DNA of 64,000 bases from Polyporus tsugae (Eukaryota > Basidiomycota > Agaricomycetes > Polyporales > Polyporaceae), in the NCBI GenBank assembly GCA_024305745.1, contig JAHRBS010000010.1, positions 3,665,501-3,729,500 on the forward strand. The letters run 5' to 3'. The notes beneath the pieces were generated by a model. That model did not search any database and was not told where the DNA came from. It worked only from the letters and a program-made list of their open reading frames with translations. This document shows, in pieces, positions 1 to 11,379 of this stretch. The position numbers were made by a program, and so were the translations under genes. Positions within the stretch are counted from its first letter, which is position 1. Each line of letters begins with the position of its first letter.

Positions 1-1551
1 CAAGCTCGACGGTAGGGATCTTTGCTCAAATGCACCGGAGAGCAACGAGAGTGACGCGGTGTGCAGTCGGTCTTGCCATCCACCAGAAGAGGCCTGTCAA
101 GGCGTACGAGATCATCGGTTCTGCGCTTGACCCGGCCGCCCAAGTCACGAAGAACGTCCTGACGGTCAGGCAGCTGCTCGCACCGCTCGCTCGGGAGGAG
201 GTCGGACTAGTGCGTTGCCTTGGTCTCAACTATGAGGATCACGCCGTACGTCTTTCCCTGGTTCACTCTACTTTTAACATTGACATTACCCCACACCCAG
301 GCCGAGGCAAACCTGGCTAAGCCTGCGTACGTGACTTTCACGAATCATTTGCTGCGTCATGAAAGCGAGAATTGCCACAAGACATTCGAGGCACTTGAAA
401 CGCATTTATCCGAGTTTCTGCGGGCATATACCCTGCTATATGATGCACCGGAAAAACGATGGCTTTCGTTCTCTGGGGCCGTGAGTGTGCATGCTATGGA
501 TGAGATTGTGACGGAGCATGAACCGGTGAATAGTTGTGCGCACGTGCAACGCTCACATCCTCCGGAGAGACGCGCATACACCGAAATGCGCAAATAGTGT
601 GCTACCGCACTTCAACGTCTCGCGCATTTTCTCAGTACCGATACGGCGTATACTTGGTTGCAAGGTGCACTCACGGAACCATCACCTGCCCATATCCGCT
701 GACAACATGGCAGATGGATTGGGACGCTACGATCTTTTCCACGCAGACTCGTGACAACCGCAACTAATCACAACGTTTCACAGTTATCCTGTCCTCTTCT
801 ACAAACCGGTCACTTCTTTGATTGGCCCCGAAGTCCCTGTCACTATCCCAATACATGTTCAACCCGTCGAGAAGCACCTCCCCGACTACGAGGTTGAGTT
901 TACGATTGTCATCGGCAAGCCGGCGAAGAACGTATCTGAGGCTGAGGCACTTGATTACGTCCTCGCGTACACTGCTGGGAACGACGTTGGTCCCTCTCTC
1001 CTCCTTATCCTCTCATCGTAACCTTACGCATTGCATACAGATCTCGTTCAGGTATCACCAGATGGCCGTTTCACAGTGGAATTTCTCCAAGGGCTACGGT
1101 ATTACCACTTTGACTTACCCGTTCGCACAAAAGACTCATCCCCTATTCTTAGACAACACGACCCCCATTGGCCCTTGCCTTGTCGCCGCCCATGCGGTCC
1201 CTGACCCGCAGAAAGTGCCTCTAAAGACGGTCGTCAATGGGACGACCGTCCAGGATGGAACCACCGCGTACGGCATCGCCTTGTTTTGGACTCCTCCGTT
1301 TCTCATCACGCTTGCTCCTCAGCGATCAAATATTCAACATCCGCCAGACCATCGCTTTCCTTTCCCAGGGTACGACTCTCCTCCCTGGATCTATCATCAT
1401 GACCGGAACCCCGAAGGGTGTCGGCTTCGTCAAAAAGCCTCCAGTATACCTCAAGGACGGCGATGACATGAGCATATGGATTGGCGGCGGTATCGGCACG
1501 CTCGTGAACCCGGTGGTCGAAGAACGCGGGAATGTGAAGGCGAAGCTTTAG
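1..1551 (+). CDS. Fumarylacetoacetate hydrolase (FAH) family protein, 5' end outside window
   Basis: The C-terminal part of an FAH-fold, metal-dependent hydrolase/decarboxylase of the FAHD1/acylpyruvase type, expected to cleave C-C bonds in small acyl-keto acids. Exons read 1-11, 67-245, 301-325, 784-985, 1041-1098, 1153-1267 and 1323-1551, and all junctions keep frame with GT-AG introns. Visible family motifs are GLNYEDHA, VLFYKPVTSLIGP, EVEFTIVIGK, GNDISFR, PIGPCLV and MTGTPKGVG. The acidic metal ligands are expected in the EDHA and EVEF motifs. The first coding exon(s) lie before position 1. Intron 326-783 is 458 bp, unlike the other introns of about 54 bp. CRO1 follows 646 bp downstream in the same orientation. 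A remnant of this gene recurs in inverted orientation at 33261-33638. The exact substrate cannot be told from sequence. Confidence 0.9.
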
Positions 1552-2125
1552 ACTGTGGGTCCACGGCTCCATTACGTCCTGCAGCGAGGGCCGGGCCACC
1601 TCAGGGGCGGGTCCGTAATCCATGCCCTGGCTGACTCGTCTGCTCTGTGAATCGAAGTTAGCCGCTGAGTGATCCTGTCTATTTGTATGCTTGAATACAC
1701 TGAGTGTCTTCCGAATCACTGCCAAGGCAGGGCATTTAAGCTCTGCGCAATTTCTATTCGGGCTCGAATAGGCGTTTGAGGCATTTTGAGCTTCAAGCCT
1801 GGGACGACGGCGAAGGCATCAGTGGATCTTATTGAATTAGTACCCAAGGTAGTCCCTTGTGCCCAACGCAGTCTCGCACGAACAACTGCTAGCGCTCTCG
1901 AATTAGTTTCTTCGACGCCACGGCGGGCGTTCCAAGTCTCGTCATGGGTGCCGCTGTGGGGCCCTGAGCAGCCAGGTGCAACGCCGAGCCTGTAGCATGG
2001 AATCTTTACCTCCTGGATGTAGCTCATGACTCTTATCCGTGTCATCCAACTACAGATGCCGTGAAGACACCCTCAAACCAAACAGTAAGTTCTGATTTCG
2101 ATTTATCGGCCATGGCTGAAATTGA

Positions 2126-2131
2126 TATAAA
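2126..2131 (+). promoter_or_regulatory. TATA box of CRO1
   Basis: TATAAA lies 72 bp before the CRO1 ATG. The same box is kept in the inverted copy in front of CRO4 (32660-32665). The rest of 1552-2197 is the FAH/CRO1 intergenic region, in which I see no other gene. Confidence 0.6.
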
Positions 2132-2197
2132 GTCGTTTCCCTGGGGATTCCTGTTTGTCAGCCCGAGTGAACGCGACTACTCGACAACTTGTCCAAG

Positions 2198-4068
2198 ATG
2201 AAGCCGTCCCTACTCCCCCTCCTTCTATTCTTTGCACCGCTGGCTCCTGCGGCGCCCGACGCACCGACATGGCAGTTCAACCTCAAGGCCGAGTCGTCAG
2301 GCATCGTTGCACTTGAGTCCGTCATCGTGAACCCCAACCTTGCGCTCTTCTTTGATCGCGCGTCGGACGACCCGCTGCAGATCAACGGCCACTCCGCATG
2401 GGGCGCGCTCTTCAACCTTCAGACGGCCGAGGTCACACCCCTTGACGTGGTCACCAACTCGTTCTGCGCCAGCGGCGCCTTCCTCAGCAACGGTACGATG
2501 GTCAGCGCATTTCTCATGGGTCATACGGCTTGTTCAATAGCTGACTTCAACCACAGACAAGCATCGGGGGAGATCAGGTCGGATTCCCGGGAAACCCGAT
2601 CATCAAGCCCGGGAACCAGGCCATTCGGCTGTTTGCTCCCTGCGCTTCGCTTACAGGCGACGGCTGCACGGTTTTCGAGGACCCCAACCTTATCCTCCTC
2701 GAGAAGCGGTGGTATCCTTCGGCCATGCGTATCTTCGATGGGAGCCTCATCATTGTCGGAGGGATGCATGAAGAGGCCGTGTTCTACAACGTCGATCCGG
2801 CGAACAGCATCGAGTTCTTCCCCCGTAAGGAGGAGACAGCCCGTCCGTCCCCGTTCCTGGAGAGGACTCTCCCCGCAAACCTGTTCCCTCGGTCGGTATC
2901 TCACGCTTGATATGTCGTATAATGATGCTCACGTTCGTTGCACGTCGGTCCAGCCTCTTCGCCCTCCCCGACGGCAAGGTCTTCATGACCGCCAACAACC
3001 AGTCGATCATCTACGACGTCGAGACAGGCACCGAAACCCCGCTTCCTGACATCCCAAATGGCGTACGCGTCTCGAACCCCACTGACGGCTCTGCCGTCCT
3101 CCTCCCACTCTCTCCTCCCGATTTCATTCCCGAGGTCTTGGTATGTGGCGGCTCCGACATCGACGACCGTACCCCGTCCGAGAACCTTTCTAGTCAAATT
3201 CCGGCCAGTTCCCAGTGCTCTCGAATCACGCTCACGCCCGAGGGCATCACCAAGGGCTGGGAAGTCGACCACATGCTCTCGAACCGCACCCTGCACGAGC
3301 TTCTCCACCTCCCCAACGGCCAGATCCTCGTTGCGAACGGCGCCGGGTCAGGCTTTGCCGGCTTCAACAGCGTCCAGCAGACTATCGGCAACTCCAACGC
3401 CGACCACGCCGTGCTCGTGCCCGAGCTCTACACACCGTCCGCCGCGCTCGGGCGGCGCTTCAGCAACGCGGGGATGCCCAGCGCGGACATCGCGCGCGTG
3501 TACCACTCGAGCATCACGCTCACGCCGCAGGGCAACTTCCTCATCGCGGGGAGCAACCCGAACAACGCGAGCAACGTCACGGGCGCGGGTGTCAAGTTCC
3601 CGAGCGAGTTCCGCGTGCAGACGCTCGACCCGCCGTTCATGTTCGTCGAGCGGCCGAGGATCCTCAGCGCGCCGGAGAAGCTCGCGTTCAACGGCAAGGT
3701 CACGGTGCCGATCTCCCTTCCGGCGTCTCTCAGCCACGCCGATGCCAAGGTCCAAGGTATGCGTTCCGTGTGAGCCCTGCGAAGATGAGACGGCTTGCTG
3801 AATGCAGAACGTCATTGTGTTCTTGTGCTTGGCAGTGTCGCTCATGGACCTCGGTTTCTCCACACACGGTTTCCACGTTGGCGCCCGGCTTGTTTTCATG
3901 GACGCGACTATCTCGAAGGACAAGAAGTCGCTGACATTCGTCACGCCCCCAAGCGGGCGGGTGTACCCGCCTGGGCCTGCCACCGTCTTTCTGACGATTG
4001 ACGACGTGTCGAGCGAGGGGGCTCGGGTGATGATGGGGAGTGGGAACGCACCCCCTACTCTCGAGTGA
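2198..4068 (+). CDS. Glyoxal-oxidase-like copper radical oxidase (CRO1), AA5_1 type
   Basis: A predicted secreted copper radical oxidase that oxidises simple aldehydes or alcohols and makes H2O2 for peroxidases outside the cell. Exons 2198-2500, 2557-2891, 2954-3756 and 3836-4068 give 557 residues, close to the usual length for glyoxal oxidase. Residues 1 to about 18 are a signal peptide. A kelch-like propeller (glyoxal oxidase N-terminal domain) is followed by a C-terminal DUF1929-type domain. Expected active-site residues are present: Cys90 (NSFCASG) for the Cys-Tyr cofactor, Tyr154 (RWYPSA), Tyr396-His397 (RVYHSS) and His491 (FSTHGFH). There is no WSC domain. The ATG at 2198 directly starts the signal peptide; a TTG nine bases upstream was ignored. 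CRO2 follows 680 bp downstream in the same direction, and CRO4 is its inverted duplicate. Confidence 0.93.
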
Positions 4069-4748
4069 CGTGCAGGGGGTACTTATTCTTGTGTCTATTG
4101 TATGGGAGAGAGGGCGGCTCGAGAGGGGGCGAACGGAACGTACTTGGCATCGTCTGTGAAACTTGTTGACTGCAAGTACGAATCAAACGTGACTATGGCA
4201 TGTCGTCCTGGCTCGGCCTCAAAGGGTGAGAAGAAGCATTTCTCATCGGGCTGGTGTGCCTCCACGGTATAATGCCTCCCCATAACCGTGCCAAGTCCGC
4301 GCCACAGCTTGCTTACTGCGCTTTTAGTACCTTCCGATAGGAGCAAGGCGCACCACTAGTCCTGAACATCAATGGCAGTTCCGAAGTCTCCGTCACATCG
4401 CGGAACTGCAATGTGAGCCCTTATTTCTCTCGCAGCGGCCGTGGGTGTCGCTCCGCATACCCCGTGTGTTAGGGTGCGACAAGATGAGCGGGATCGCCGC
4501 CACGGGTATGGTCTTATTACTCAATCCGTTGGGTACGTTCTCAACCACCTTCAGGGAACCAATGAATTACATTGGCACCTCAGGGCCCAGAGGCATCCCG
4601 ATGAATCATGCCTCTCACCGTCCGTGTTGGCGAGTGAACACCCTGGAATACCATCGGCTTGGATTGCGACAGTGTTCGCTATATAAGCCCACGGCCGCTC
4701 TCTCTCATCCGTGGTCCGAACGCGTTCGACGACACCTTCACGATCAAG
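4069..4748. other. CRO1-CRO2 intergenic region
   Basis: No gene seen. The left part (to about 4385) belongs to the inverted duplication and recurs at about 30345-30720. The right part is unique to this site and holds the CRO2 promoter. Confidence 0.7.
4680..4686 (+). promoter_or_regulatory. TATA box of CRO2
   Basis: TATATAA ends 62 bp before the CRO2 ATG at 4749, the same spacing as in the CRO1 promoter. Confidence 0.6.
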
Positions 4749-6592
4749 ATGAAGTGGTCACTTCTCTCTCTCTTCCCTCTCATCGTTTCCATCGTCTTCG
4801 CAGCCCCATCTGCACCCGAGGCTGCGAAATGGGAGTTCAATCTCAAGAAAGAGACCTCTGGGATCGTCGCGCTCGAGTCAATCGTAGTCTCACCCACGCT
4901 GGTTGTCTTCTTCGACCGTGCATCGAATGACCCCCTCCAGATCAACAACCACTCTGCCTGGGGCGCACTCTGGAACCTCGAGACGAGCACCGTGGCGCCG
5001 CTCGATGTCCTGACGAACTCGTTCTGCGCTAGTGGGGCACTGCTCAGTAACGGCACCATGGTGAGTGAGATCCAGTTTCCTTGTGGACGCAATGCCATAA
5101 CGACGTTTTAACAGGCTAGCGTTGGTGGTGATCCCCGTGGCTTTGTCGGCAATCCGGCGATCCAACCAGGAAACCAAGCCATTCGTATCTTCGAGCCGTG
5201 TGTCTCGCCGACTGGCGAGGGCTGCACGCTCTTCGAGGACCCGGCGACTCTTCACCTTTTGACTGATCGGTGGTACCCGTCCTCTATCCGTATTTTCGAT
5301 GGTAGTCTCTTGATTGTCGGCGGATCGCACGTGAACGCCAACTTCTATAATATCGACCCCGCGAATAGCTTCGAGTTCTTCCCACCGAAAGAAGCGACGG
5401 TACGCCCGTCGGCATTCCTGGAGAGGAGTCTTCCCGCAAACTTGTTCCCTCGGTGCGTACCCCTTTTTCACACCTTTCAACGAAACTAGACTGACTCCAA
5501 TCCGCTGTGCTAGCATCTTTGCGCTGCCAGATGGTAAGGTCTTCATGGTCGCAAATAACCAGTCGATCATCTACGACATTGAGGCCAACACGGAGACCAT
5601 CCTCCCCGACATCCCGAACAACGTCCGCGTCACGAACCCCATCGATGGATCTGCTATCCTTCTCCCCCTTTCGCCTCCTGACTTCACCCCAGAAGTGCTC
5701 GTGTGCGGAGGTACCCAGACCGATCCCATCGATCCGTCCCTCCTCTCCTCGCAGACTCCGGCTACTTCCCAGTGCTCACGCATCACGCTCACACCCGAGG
5801 GCATTGCCAAGGGATGGACGGTTGAACACATGCTGGAGGGTCGCACGATGCCGGAGCTCGTTCACATCCCCAACGGTCAAATTCTCATCACGAACGGTGG
5901 CGGGTCCGGCTTCGCAGCGCTCTCACAAGTCCCCGACGCCATCGGAAACTCGAACGCTGACCACCCCGTCTTCGTGCCCTCGATCTATACGCCCGACCTC
6001 CCGCTTGGCCAGCGCATCAGCAACGCCGGCATGCCCAACTCCACCATTGCGCGGCTTTATCACTCGAGTGTTACGCTCACGCCGCAAGGCAACTTCCTCA
6101 TTGCCGGCAACAACCCGAACAACGACGTCAACCTCACCGTCCGTTTCGCCTCCGAGTTCCGCGTCCAGACGCTCGACCCGCCCTTCATGCAGCTCAACCG
6201 CCCCAAGATCGTGAGCACGCCCAAGAACCTCAAGTTCAACTCCAAGGTGACCGTCCCGATCGACCTGCCGCTCGAGCTGACCCGCCCTGGCGCGAAGGTC
6301 CAAGGTGTGTGATACGCTTCCAAACATAAACTGACCACCGGCTCACGTCTACCCCGCAGTTGCCCTGATGGACCTCGGCTTCTCCAGCCACGCGTTCCAC
6401 TCAAGCGCACGTCTCGTCTTCATGGACGCCTCGATCTCAGCCAACAAGAAGTCGTTGACGTTCGTCACGCCTCCCAACGGTCGCGTCTTCCCGCCGGGTC
6501 CCGCGACGGTCTTCCTCACGATCGACAATGTCACGAGTGAAGGTGCATGGGTTATGATGGGCAGCGGCAATCCGCCGCCGACTCTCGAGTAG
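4749..6592 (+). CDS. Glyoxal-oxidase-like copper radical oxidase (CRO2), AA5_1 type
   Basis: A second tandem paralogue with the same role as CRO1. Exons 4749-5060, 5115-5452, 5514-6304 and 6360-6592 give 557 residues, with intron positions and phases identical to CRO1. An N-terminal hydrophobic signal peptide is followed by the propeller and the C-terminal domain. Copper-site residues are Cys93 (NSFCASG), Tyr158 (DRWYPSS), Tyr399-His400 (RLYHSS) and His491 (FSSHAFH). In the propeller it resembles CRO3 more than CRO1 or CRO4 (for example [15 protein letters not shown]). The TF gene follows tail to tail. I see no lesion. Confidence 0.93.
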
Positions 6593-6978
6593 CCTGCGGC
6601 AGTAGTTTCATATTCCGGGCCACTCTTGTCACGATTTTCTCTTCCTGCTTGGTCTTGATTAGCACCCGCGGAAAGTCTTGTAAAATCATACACGATCGTC
6701 TATAAATCAATTACGAGACACCTCTACATGCACAGAGGTTCTCCCCTCGCACATCAAGACGACAAGACGAGAGCAATGTCCATAATACGAGCTTGTAAAA
6801 TACAAAGGATCAGCAGACGCGCTGTTATACAAGACGTTCTTCCCGCAAGATGCAATGACTTCCAAAAACCACCCATGGCCATCGAACGTCTATGTCGCAT
6901 GAACCTACCCTCGCATAGCATGGCATAGCAGATAGCATAGCAGAGATCCAAGAAAACCCCCCCCTCGTCTACATCCCG
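6593..6978. other. CRO2 / transcription factor convergent intergenic region
   Basis: This is the space between two converging genes. Nothing coding is visible. A short run of repeated 'atagcat' units lies near 6914-6941, just past the TF stop. Confidence 0.6.
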
Positions 6979-9900
6979 TCAAAACCGCGACGACTGGAAC
7001 CCCATGTTCTGCGCCATCTGCTGACGCATCAGCTGGTCCATTATCGCGAGCTCGTCGTGGTTGAAGTCCACCTGCATCGACGGCGCCGCCCTCGCCGGCC
7101 CCTGCTGCACGGGCGCCGGCACCGGGGGCTGCGCGGGCTGGCGGAGCGTCTGCCGGTCGAACGGCGGCGCGTCGATGTCCGCGAATCCCGCCTCCGGCCC
7201 GACGCGCGGGCCCGCCACGAACTCGGGGAAGTCGAACCCCATATGCATGAACGGCCGGTTCGACAGCGGCTGCCCCCCGATCAGCCCGAGGTCCACTGCC
7301 ATCCCCACCCCCCCAAGTGCGGCGAACTCCATGTCGACGTCCTCGGACATCCGCGCGAGCTGCGAGAAGTCGAATGGCATCTGTCCGTTGTACCCTGCCC
7401 CGGAGTTCGTCGACGCCGAGGACGAAGCAGAGTGCTGCACCGCGGCGCCCATCAGCGGGAACCCCTCCTGCGGGTTCCAGTCGGGCGAGTACGAGTGCGC
7501 CGCGGCCGTCGACCGGCACTGGTCCCGGAGCGTGTCGAGGTTCGCGATCGTGGTCGCGAGCGAGAAGATGTCCGCGCCTTCGTTCGTGACGGCGCCCACC
7601 CCGCCCTCGGTCTGCGCAGGGTATTGCGGGTATTCGCCCTCCCGGTCTGGGCTCACGAGGTCCTTCGGCTCGAGCGTGCGCATGAGCAAGCGCGGCCGGA
7701 GCTGGTCGTGGAGGAGGTTCGACAGGATGCTCGCGACGTGGTTCGCGCACTCGAAGGACTGGCCGGCCATGAGCAGGTAGCGAATACACTGCTCTGCTTG
7801 AGTGAGCGCACTGGATAGCGCGACACGGCCGAGGCGGGGTCCAGAGGTCGCTTGCACCGCAGAGAGGACGAACGATGTGCCTGCGCAGTACGCGACCTGC
7901 ATGAGGGTGATCGGGATGTAGCGCATAGTATACTTCTCGTGCCAGATGCCAAGCAGGAGCATGATATTGTCACTAGCGCGGTTCCGAAGCTGCCCGCTAA
8001 ACGTCAGCGTTGTGCGATACAAACGAGGCGACGACGTTTGCCTACCTTGACATGGTCGATGTCAGGACCGACACTGCCTGACTTTGTGCGACGATAGAAC
8101 GGACGGTGAAGAAGCAACAACAGCCACCAATACGCAAGATGAAGCATGAGACGGTGAGGCAAAGCATTCGGACGGCTAGCGGCAGTCAAGTCGACCTCCG
8201 GCGGTAGGGAGTCTTTCCAGTTATTAAGTTGTATACTGGGATGAGGTCATTAAATACCGTTGTCAATGGCGGCAGAGTAGGGCTTACTCGAGCTCGCTGA
8301 CAGTTTGGAGAGTCCCCTCTCGTTTTGAGCCAAGACCAAGGTCGTTCCTGCAACGGTCGTCATCTCGGCCATTCCCAAAGCCCAACCCCAGTATCACTCA
8401 CAAGAAATCGAAGATCCTCCTCGCAATAAACATCAAGTCGCAGCTCGCGCCGAAACACTTCACGACGTTGCTCGGTTGTGGTGGCATCTTGCTGGGGCCC
8501 CAGAACCACGGCGCAGCGTCAAGCTCGCCACCCACGTACGGCACCGGCAGCTGTGCCTCCTTGGGCTGCGGCACGACGCAGCACTCGCGGCCGACGTACA
8601 GCGACCAGAGGATATCCTGGGTGAAGATCGTCCAGTACGACCAGTTGCGGTCGAGCATGTCCTCCTGCGTGATCAGCCCGGACTTGACCCAGGGCGAGCA
8701 GTCCGTCTTCAGGCCCACTGTGGAGCCAAGACACAGTCAGACCGCGATCGCGATCTCCAAGTGATTATGGCTTACGAGATTGACTCATGCGACCTGCCAT
8801 CCCTACATGAAACTGTTAGCCTACACCGAGACTCGCATCAGTTCGGGGCTGGCGTACCGAGGTAGAGGTATGCCAGACTCTGCTCCCCGCACACCGAGTG
8901 GAAGATCGCGAGAGTCGACAGCGCCGTGATGATCGCAATAGTCGGCTTCTCGCAATCCGACTCGATGTACTTCTTGGCCTTGTTCGCGAACGTCCTCCTG
9001 CACCGAATGTCCTTCAGCACTGGGTCGTCTGCGTATGAGCATGCGAGCGCGAGCGCAGCGTTGTGAAGCATCGGGCTGTAGTGTGCTGTGCGTGGCGTAG
9101 GCGTGGAAGGCGAAACGCTGAGTGCACGGTGCATGTCGCGCAGGAAGAGCTCGGGGATGAGGCGCAGGCCCCAGCAGAGGTTGAACTTGCAGAGAATTTC
9201 GAGGAGCCGGTCGTGCTCCGCGCGCGAGAGCGGCACTTCAGGCGGGAGGTGGCGCGACCAGTCGAAGTATGTGGAGGAGACGGACAATTGTGAGGGCTCG
9301 GGTGAGGCGGATTTTTTGGTTTCAGAGTTCGCGGGGGAGATCCGTTGCGCTCCTAGGCGCCAAATGGAGGTGGGCCCATGATATTCGAGGTCGGTCTCCT
9401 GCAGCTACAAGGGTAGTTAGCGGTGCAGCTTTTAGAAGGAACCATCGGACCGTGCATCAGAAGGTGGTGGGATCCCCTGTCTATCAAAATCTGACGTCCA
9501 TGGCCACTTATCTGGGCGTGTAGACATCACGACGGGCATGGCGCTATTTTCGACCGGACAAAAGTTGACAAAAAGTGAAAGACCTTTTTGAACACGTGAC
9601 CAATTTGAGAAAAGTCGTTCGAACGTCTTGCAAAAGACAAACTTTCTTCCCCTTTTTGCTCAACTTTTCACCATCCCGAGAAAAGTTAAACACCTATATC
9701 GACCTTTTCTAGGCTTTTCGCTCATTGAGAATAGCGCCATGCCCGTCGTGCATCTGGCAAAGAACGAAAGAGCGCGCGAAACGCGTCCCACGTGCTCACA
9801 TGGTCGGCACTCGGGGCCCAAACTCCGGAGGCGCCACATACAAAAGACTGACAGCGACTCTTGCAGCGACTAGTGTCTTCCTCAATCCAAACCATCAACT

Positions 9901-10928
9901 GGGATTACCCCGGATTCGATCCGGATTAGGCCTGTAGCTTGCTAGGGTGGTAGGAAACAAACGGTCGGTCGCACAATCGAAGTTAACGAGGAAGCTCAAA
10001 GGAACGTTCTTTCGCACGCGCGCTCGGAAATTGACGACGCGCATCATGCGAAGCTCGTGCGAAGAAGAGCAATTTGGTTTTCCGGACTGGCTCGGGCCCA
10101 CTGGGGTAGGCCGTGCTAGTCCGATACCTCTCCATTGGCCTGAGCAGCGGAGAGGCTCGGAGGGGGCGCGATGGATAGTACACACCCCCACCTTGCACGG
10201 CGCAATACGAGAGCGGGCGATGGAAGACGAATATGCAGGGAAAACATGAAAATGAAAAGAGCAGGCCACTCACCACAAGATGCCGGGTGGGCGCTATGAG
10301 ACGCTCGATGTCGGAGTCGCCGGTCGAGCTCGACCCCTCGTTGTCTGAAGACGGTTCGGGCTCGGAGGACTCGTTGCGCGGGAGCATGACCCCCACTCCT
10401 CCTTCTTGGCTATCCGCGGGCGAGGGGGCGGAAGGAGGCCCGCCGTGCTGCTTCCGACAGTAGTCGAGGTCGGATTGGAGGTCCTTCACCTTCGCCTCGA
10501 GCGCACGGATGTAGTTTTCAAGCGATTCGAAGTGCTGTTGCGTACGGGCCTTTTTTGCTGTCTCCTTTCCCCACGTGCACTGTAGGGTATGATTTCCAGG
10601 GGAGAAAGTGCATATATGCGTGTTGCAGTAGGATTTGGGGGGTCAGGATGGTGGTTGGCGAAAGGGGTAAGACACGAATACGACTGTTGCCGCACCTCTG
10701 AAGCTCGACCTGCCTTCTCACATGGGCCACATACTGGAGCTCGACCATCGCATTTGCTCTTCCTATATGCACCGTGGCGGCGTCGGCGTTGAATGGGTTG
10801 GAGGTGGACGCAAGGAGACAAGGTTGAGCGTACCTCTTCCTGCAGTGGCTGCAGGCTTGTTTTGCGTAGGTCCCGCGGCCTGATGGAATGAGGGCCTCAG
10901 GCTTCGCACGTTGCTTGCCATCCTTCAT
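6979..10928 (-). CDS. Zn2Cys6 fungal-specific transcription factor
   Basis: A nuclear sequence-specific regulator of 870 residues in nine exons: 10834-10928, 10696-10762, 10274-10579, 8858-9398, 8776-8802, 8402-8717, 8288-8347, 8046-8235 and 6979-7989 (minus). The zinc cluster is Cys26, 29, 36, 43, 46 and 55, encoded across three exons, with the last Cys the first codon of exon 3. A coiled-coil dimerisation stretch follows (FESLENYIRALEAKV). The middle is a fungal transcription-factor (Fungal_trans) domain (HGPTSIWRLG, GLKTDCSPW, SLPPEVDL, MLHLAYWWLL). The long C-terminal tail is low-complexity and probably activating. Intron 3 (9399-10273) is 875 bp and contains a MITE. The start is the first ATG next to the cluster; an in-frame ORF extends to 11000. 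The divergent permease (451 bp away) is a plausible target, by position only. Confidence 0.9.
9528..9750. mobile_element. 223-bp MITE-like element in TF intron 3
   Basis: The ends form a perfect 21-bp inverted repeat beginning CACGACGGGCATGG. It is flanked by CAT on both sides (9525-9527, 9751-9753), a possible 3-bp target duplication. The interior has no ORF and is rich in AAAAGTT/AACTTTT motifs. The superfamily is not certain: 3-bp duplications are typical of PIF/Harbinger. Confidence 0.75.
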
Positions 10929-11379
10929 GCTGCATACAGACGGTGTGGAGGACGGAACAAAAATGCGGGGTAGACGGCAAAAGGACGGAAAGAGAGACAA
11001 GTGCGCGGTCGAGGTCCGAGTCCAAGTCCGAGTCCACCTTGCTTACATCTCATAAGCACAGCTTGCTTACCCCGATAAGATAACTCCTTGCCACTCCAAC
11101 AATCATCACAATCTAAGCCTTTCCCACTCCTCCGGAGCGGGACCCCGGAATCCCGCACGAGTCTCGCCCACCGTCCGGGACCCCAGTTCATCAAGCTCTC
11201 CCACAGACGATGGACAGTTGCGCACAGCTTGCGCAACGAACATCACGGCGCATACAGTAACATAATGCTGCAAAGAAGCACCCAAACGCCCGCAAATCTT
11301 GCCTCCCACAAGATGCCCCCAGGATGCCACGCCTCTTCTTCCTACACCCCCACCATCCATCGCCGGGGAAGCCTCAGCC
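10929..11379. promoter_or_regulatory. Divergent promoter region between TF and permease genes
   Basis: 451 bp separate the TF start (minus) from the permease start (plus), so both promoters must lie here. I see no clear TATA box. A T/A-poor, pyrimidine-rich stretch precedes the permease ATG. Confidence 0.5.

Larger units (their letters stand above)
1180..4385 (+). repeat. Left arm of a ~3.2-kb inverted segmental duplication
   Basis: This stretch holds the last two FAH exons, the 650-bp intergenic region, CRO1 and about 300 bp downstream. It matches the reverse complement of about 30345-33640 block by block: the FAH tail, the intergenic sequence (for example the shared stretch around 1640-1715), all CRO exons and introns, and the sequence after the CRO stop. 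Ends are approximate because similarity fades. The copies have diverged by many substitutions and small indels, so the event is not very recent. Confidence 0.9.

Noticed and set aside
3058..3934. Overlapping open frames inside CRO1 exon 3 (and equivalents in CRO2-4)
   Set aside because: Ser/Arg-rich translations of alternative frames; the CRO frame carries all conserved residues.
7057..7818. Long plus-strand open frames opposite the TF C-terminal exon
   Set aside because: Arg/Pro-rich shadow frames caused by GC-rich codons of the minus-strand gene; no splice support or family motifs.
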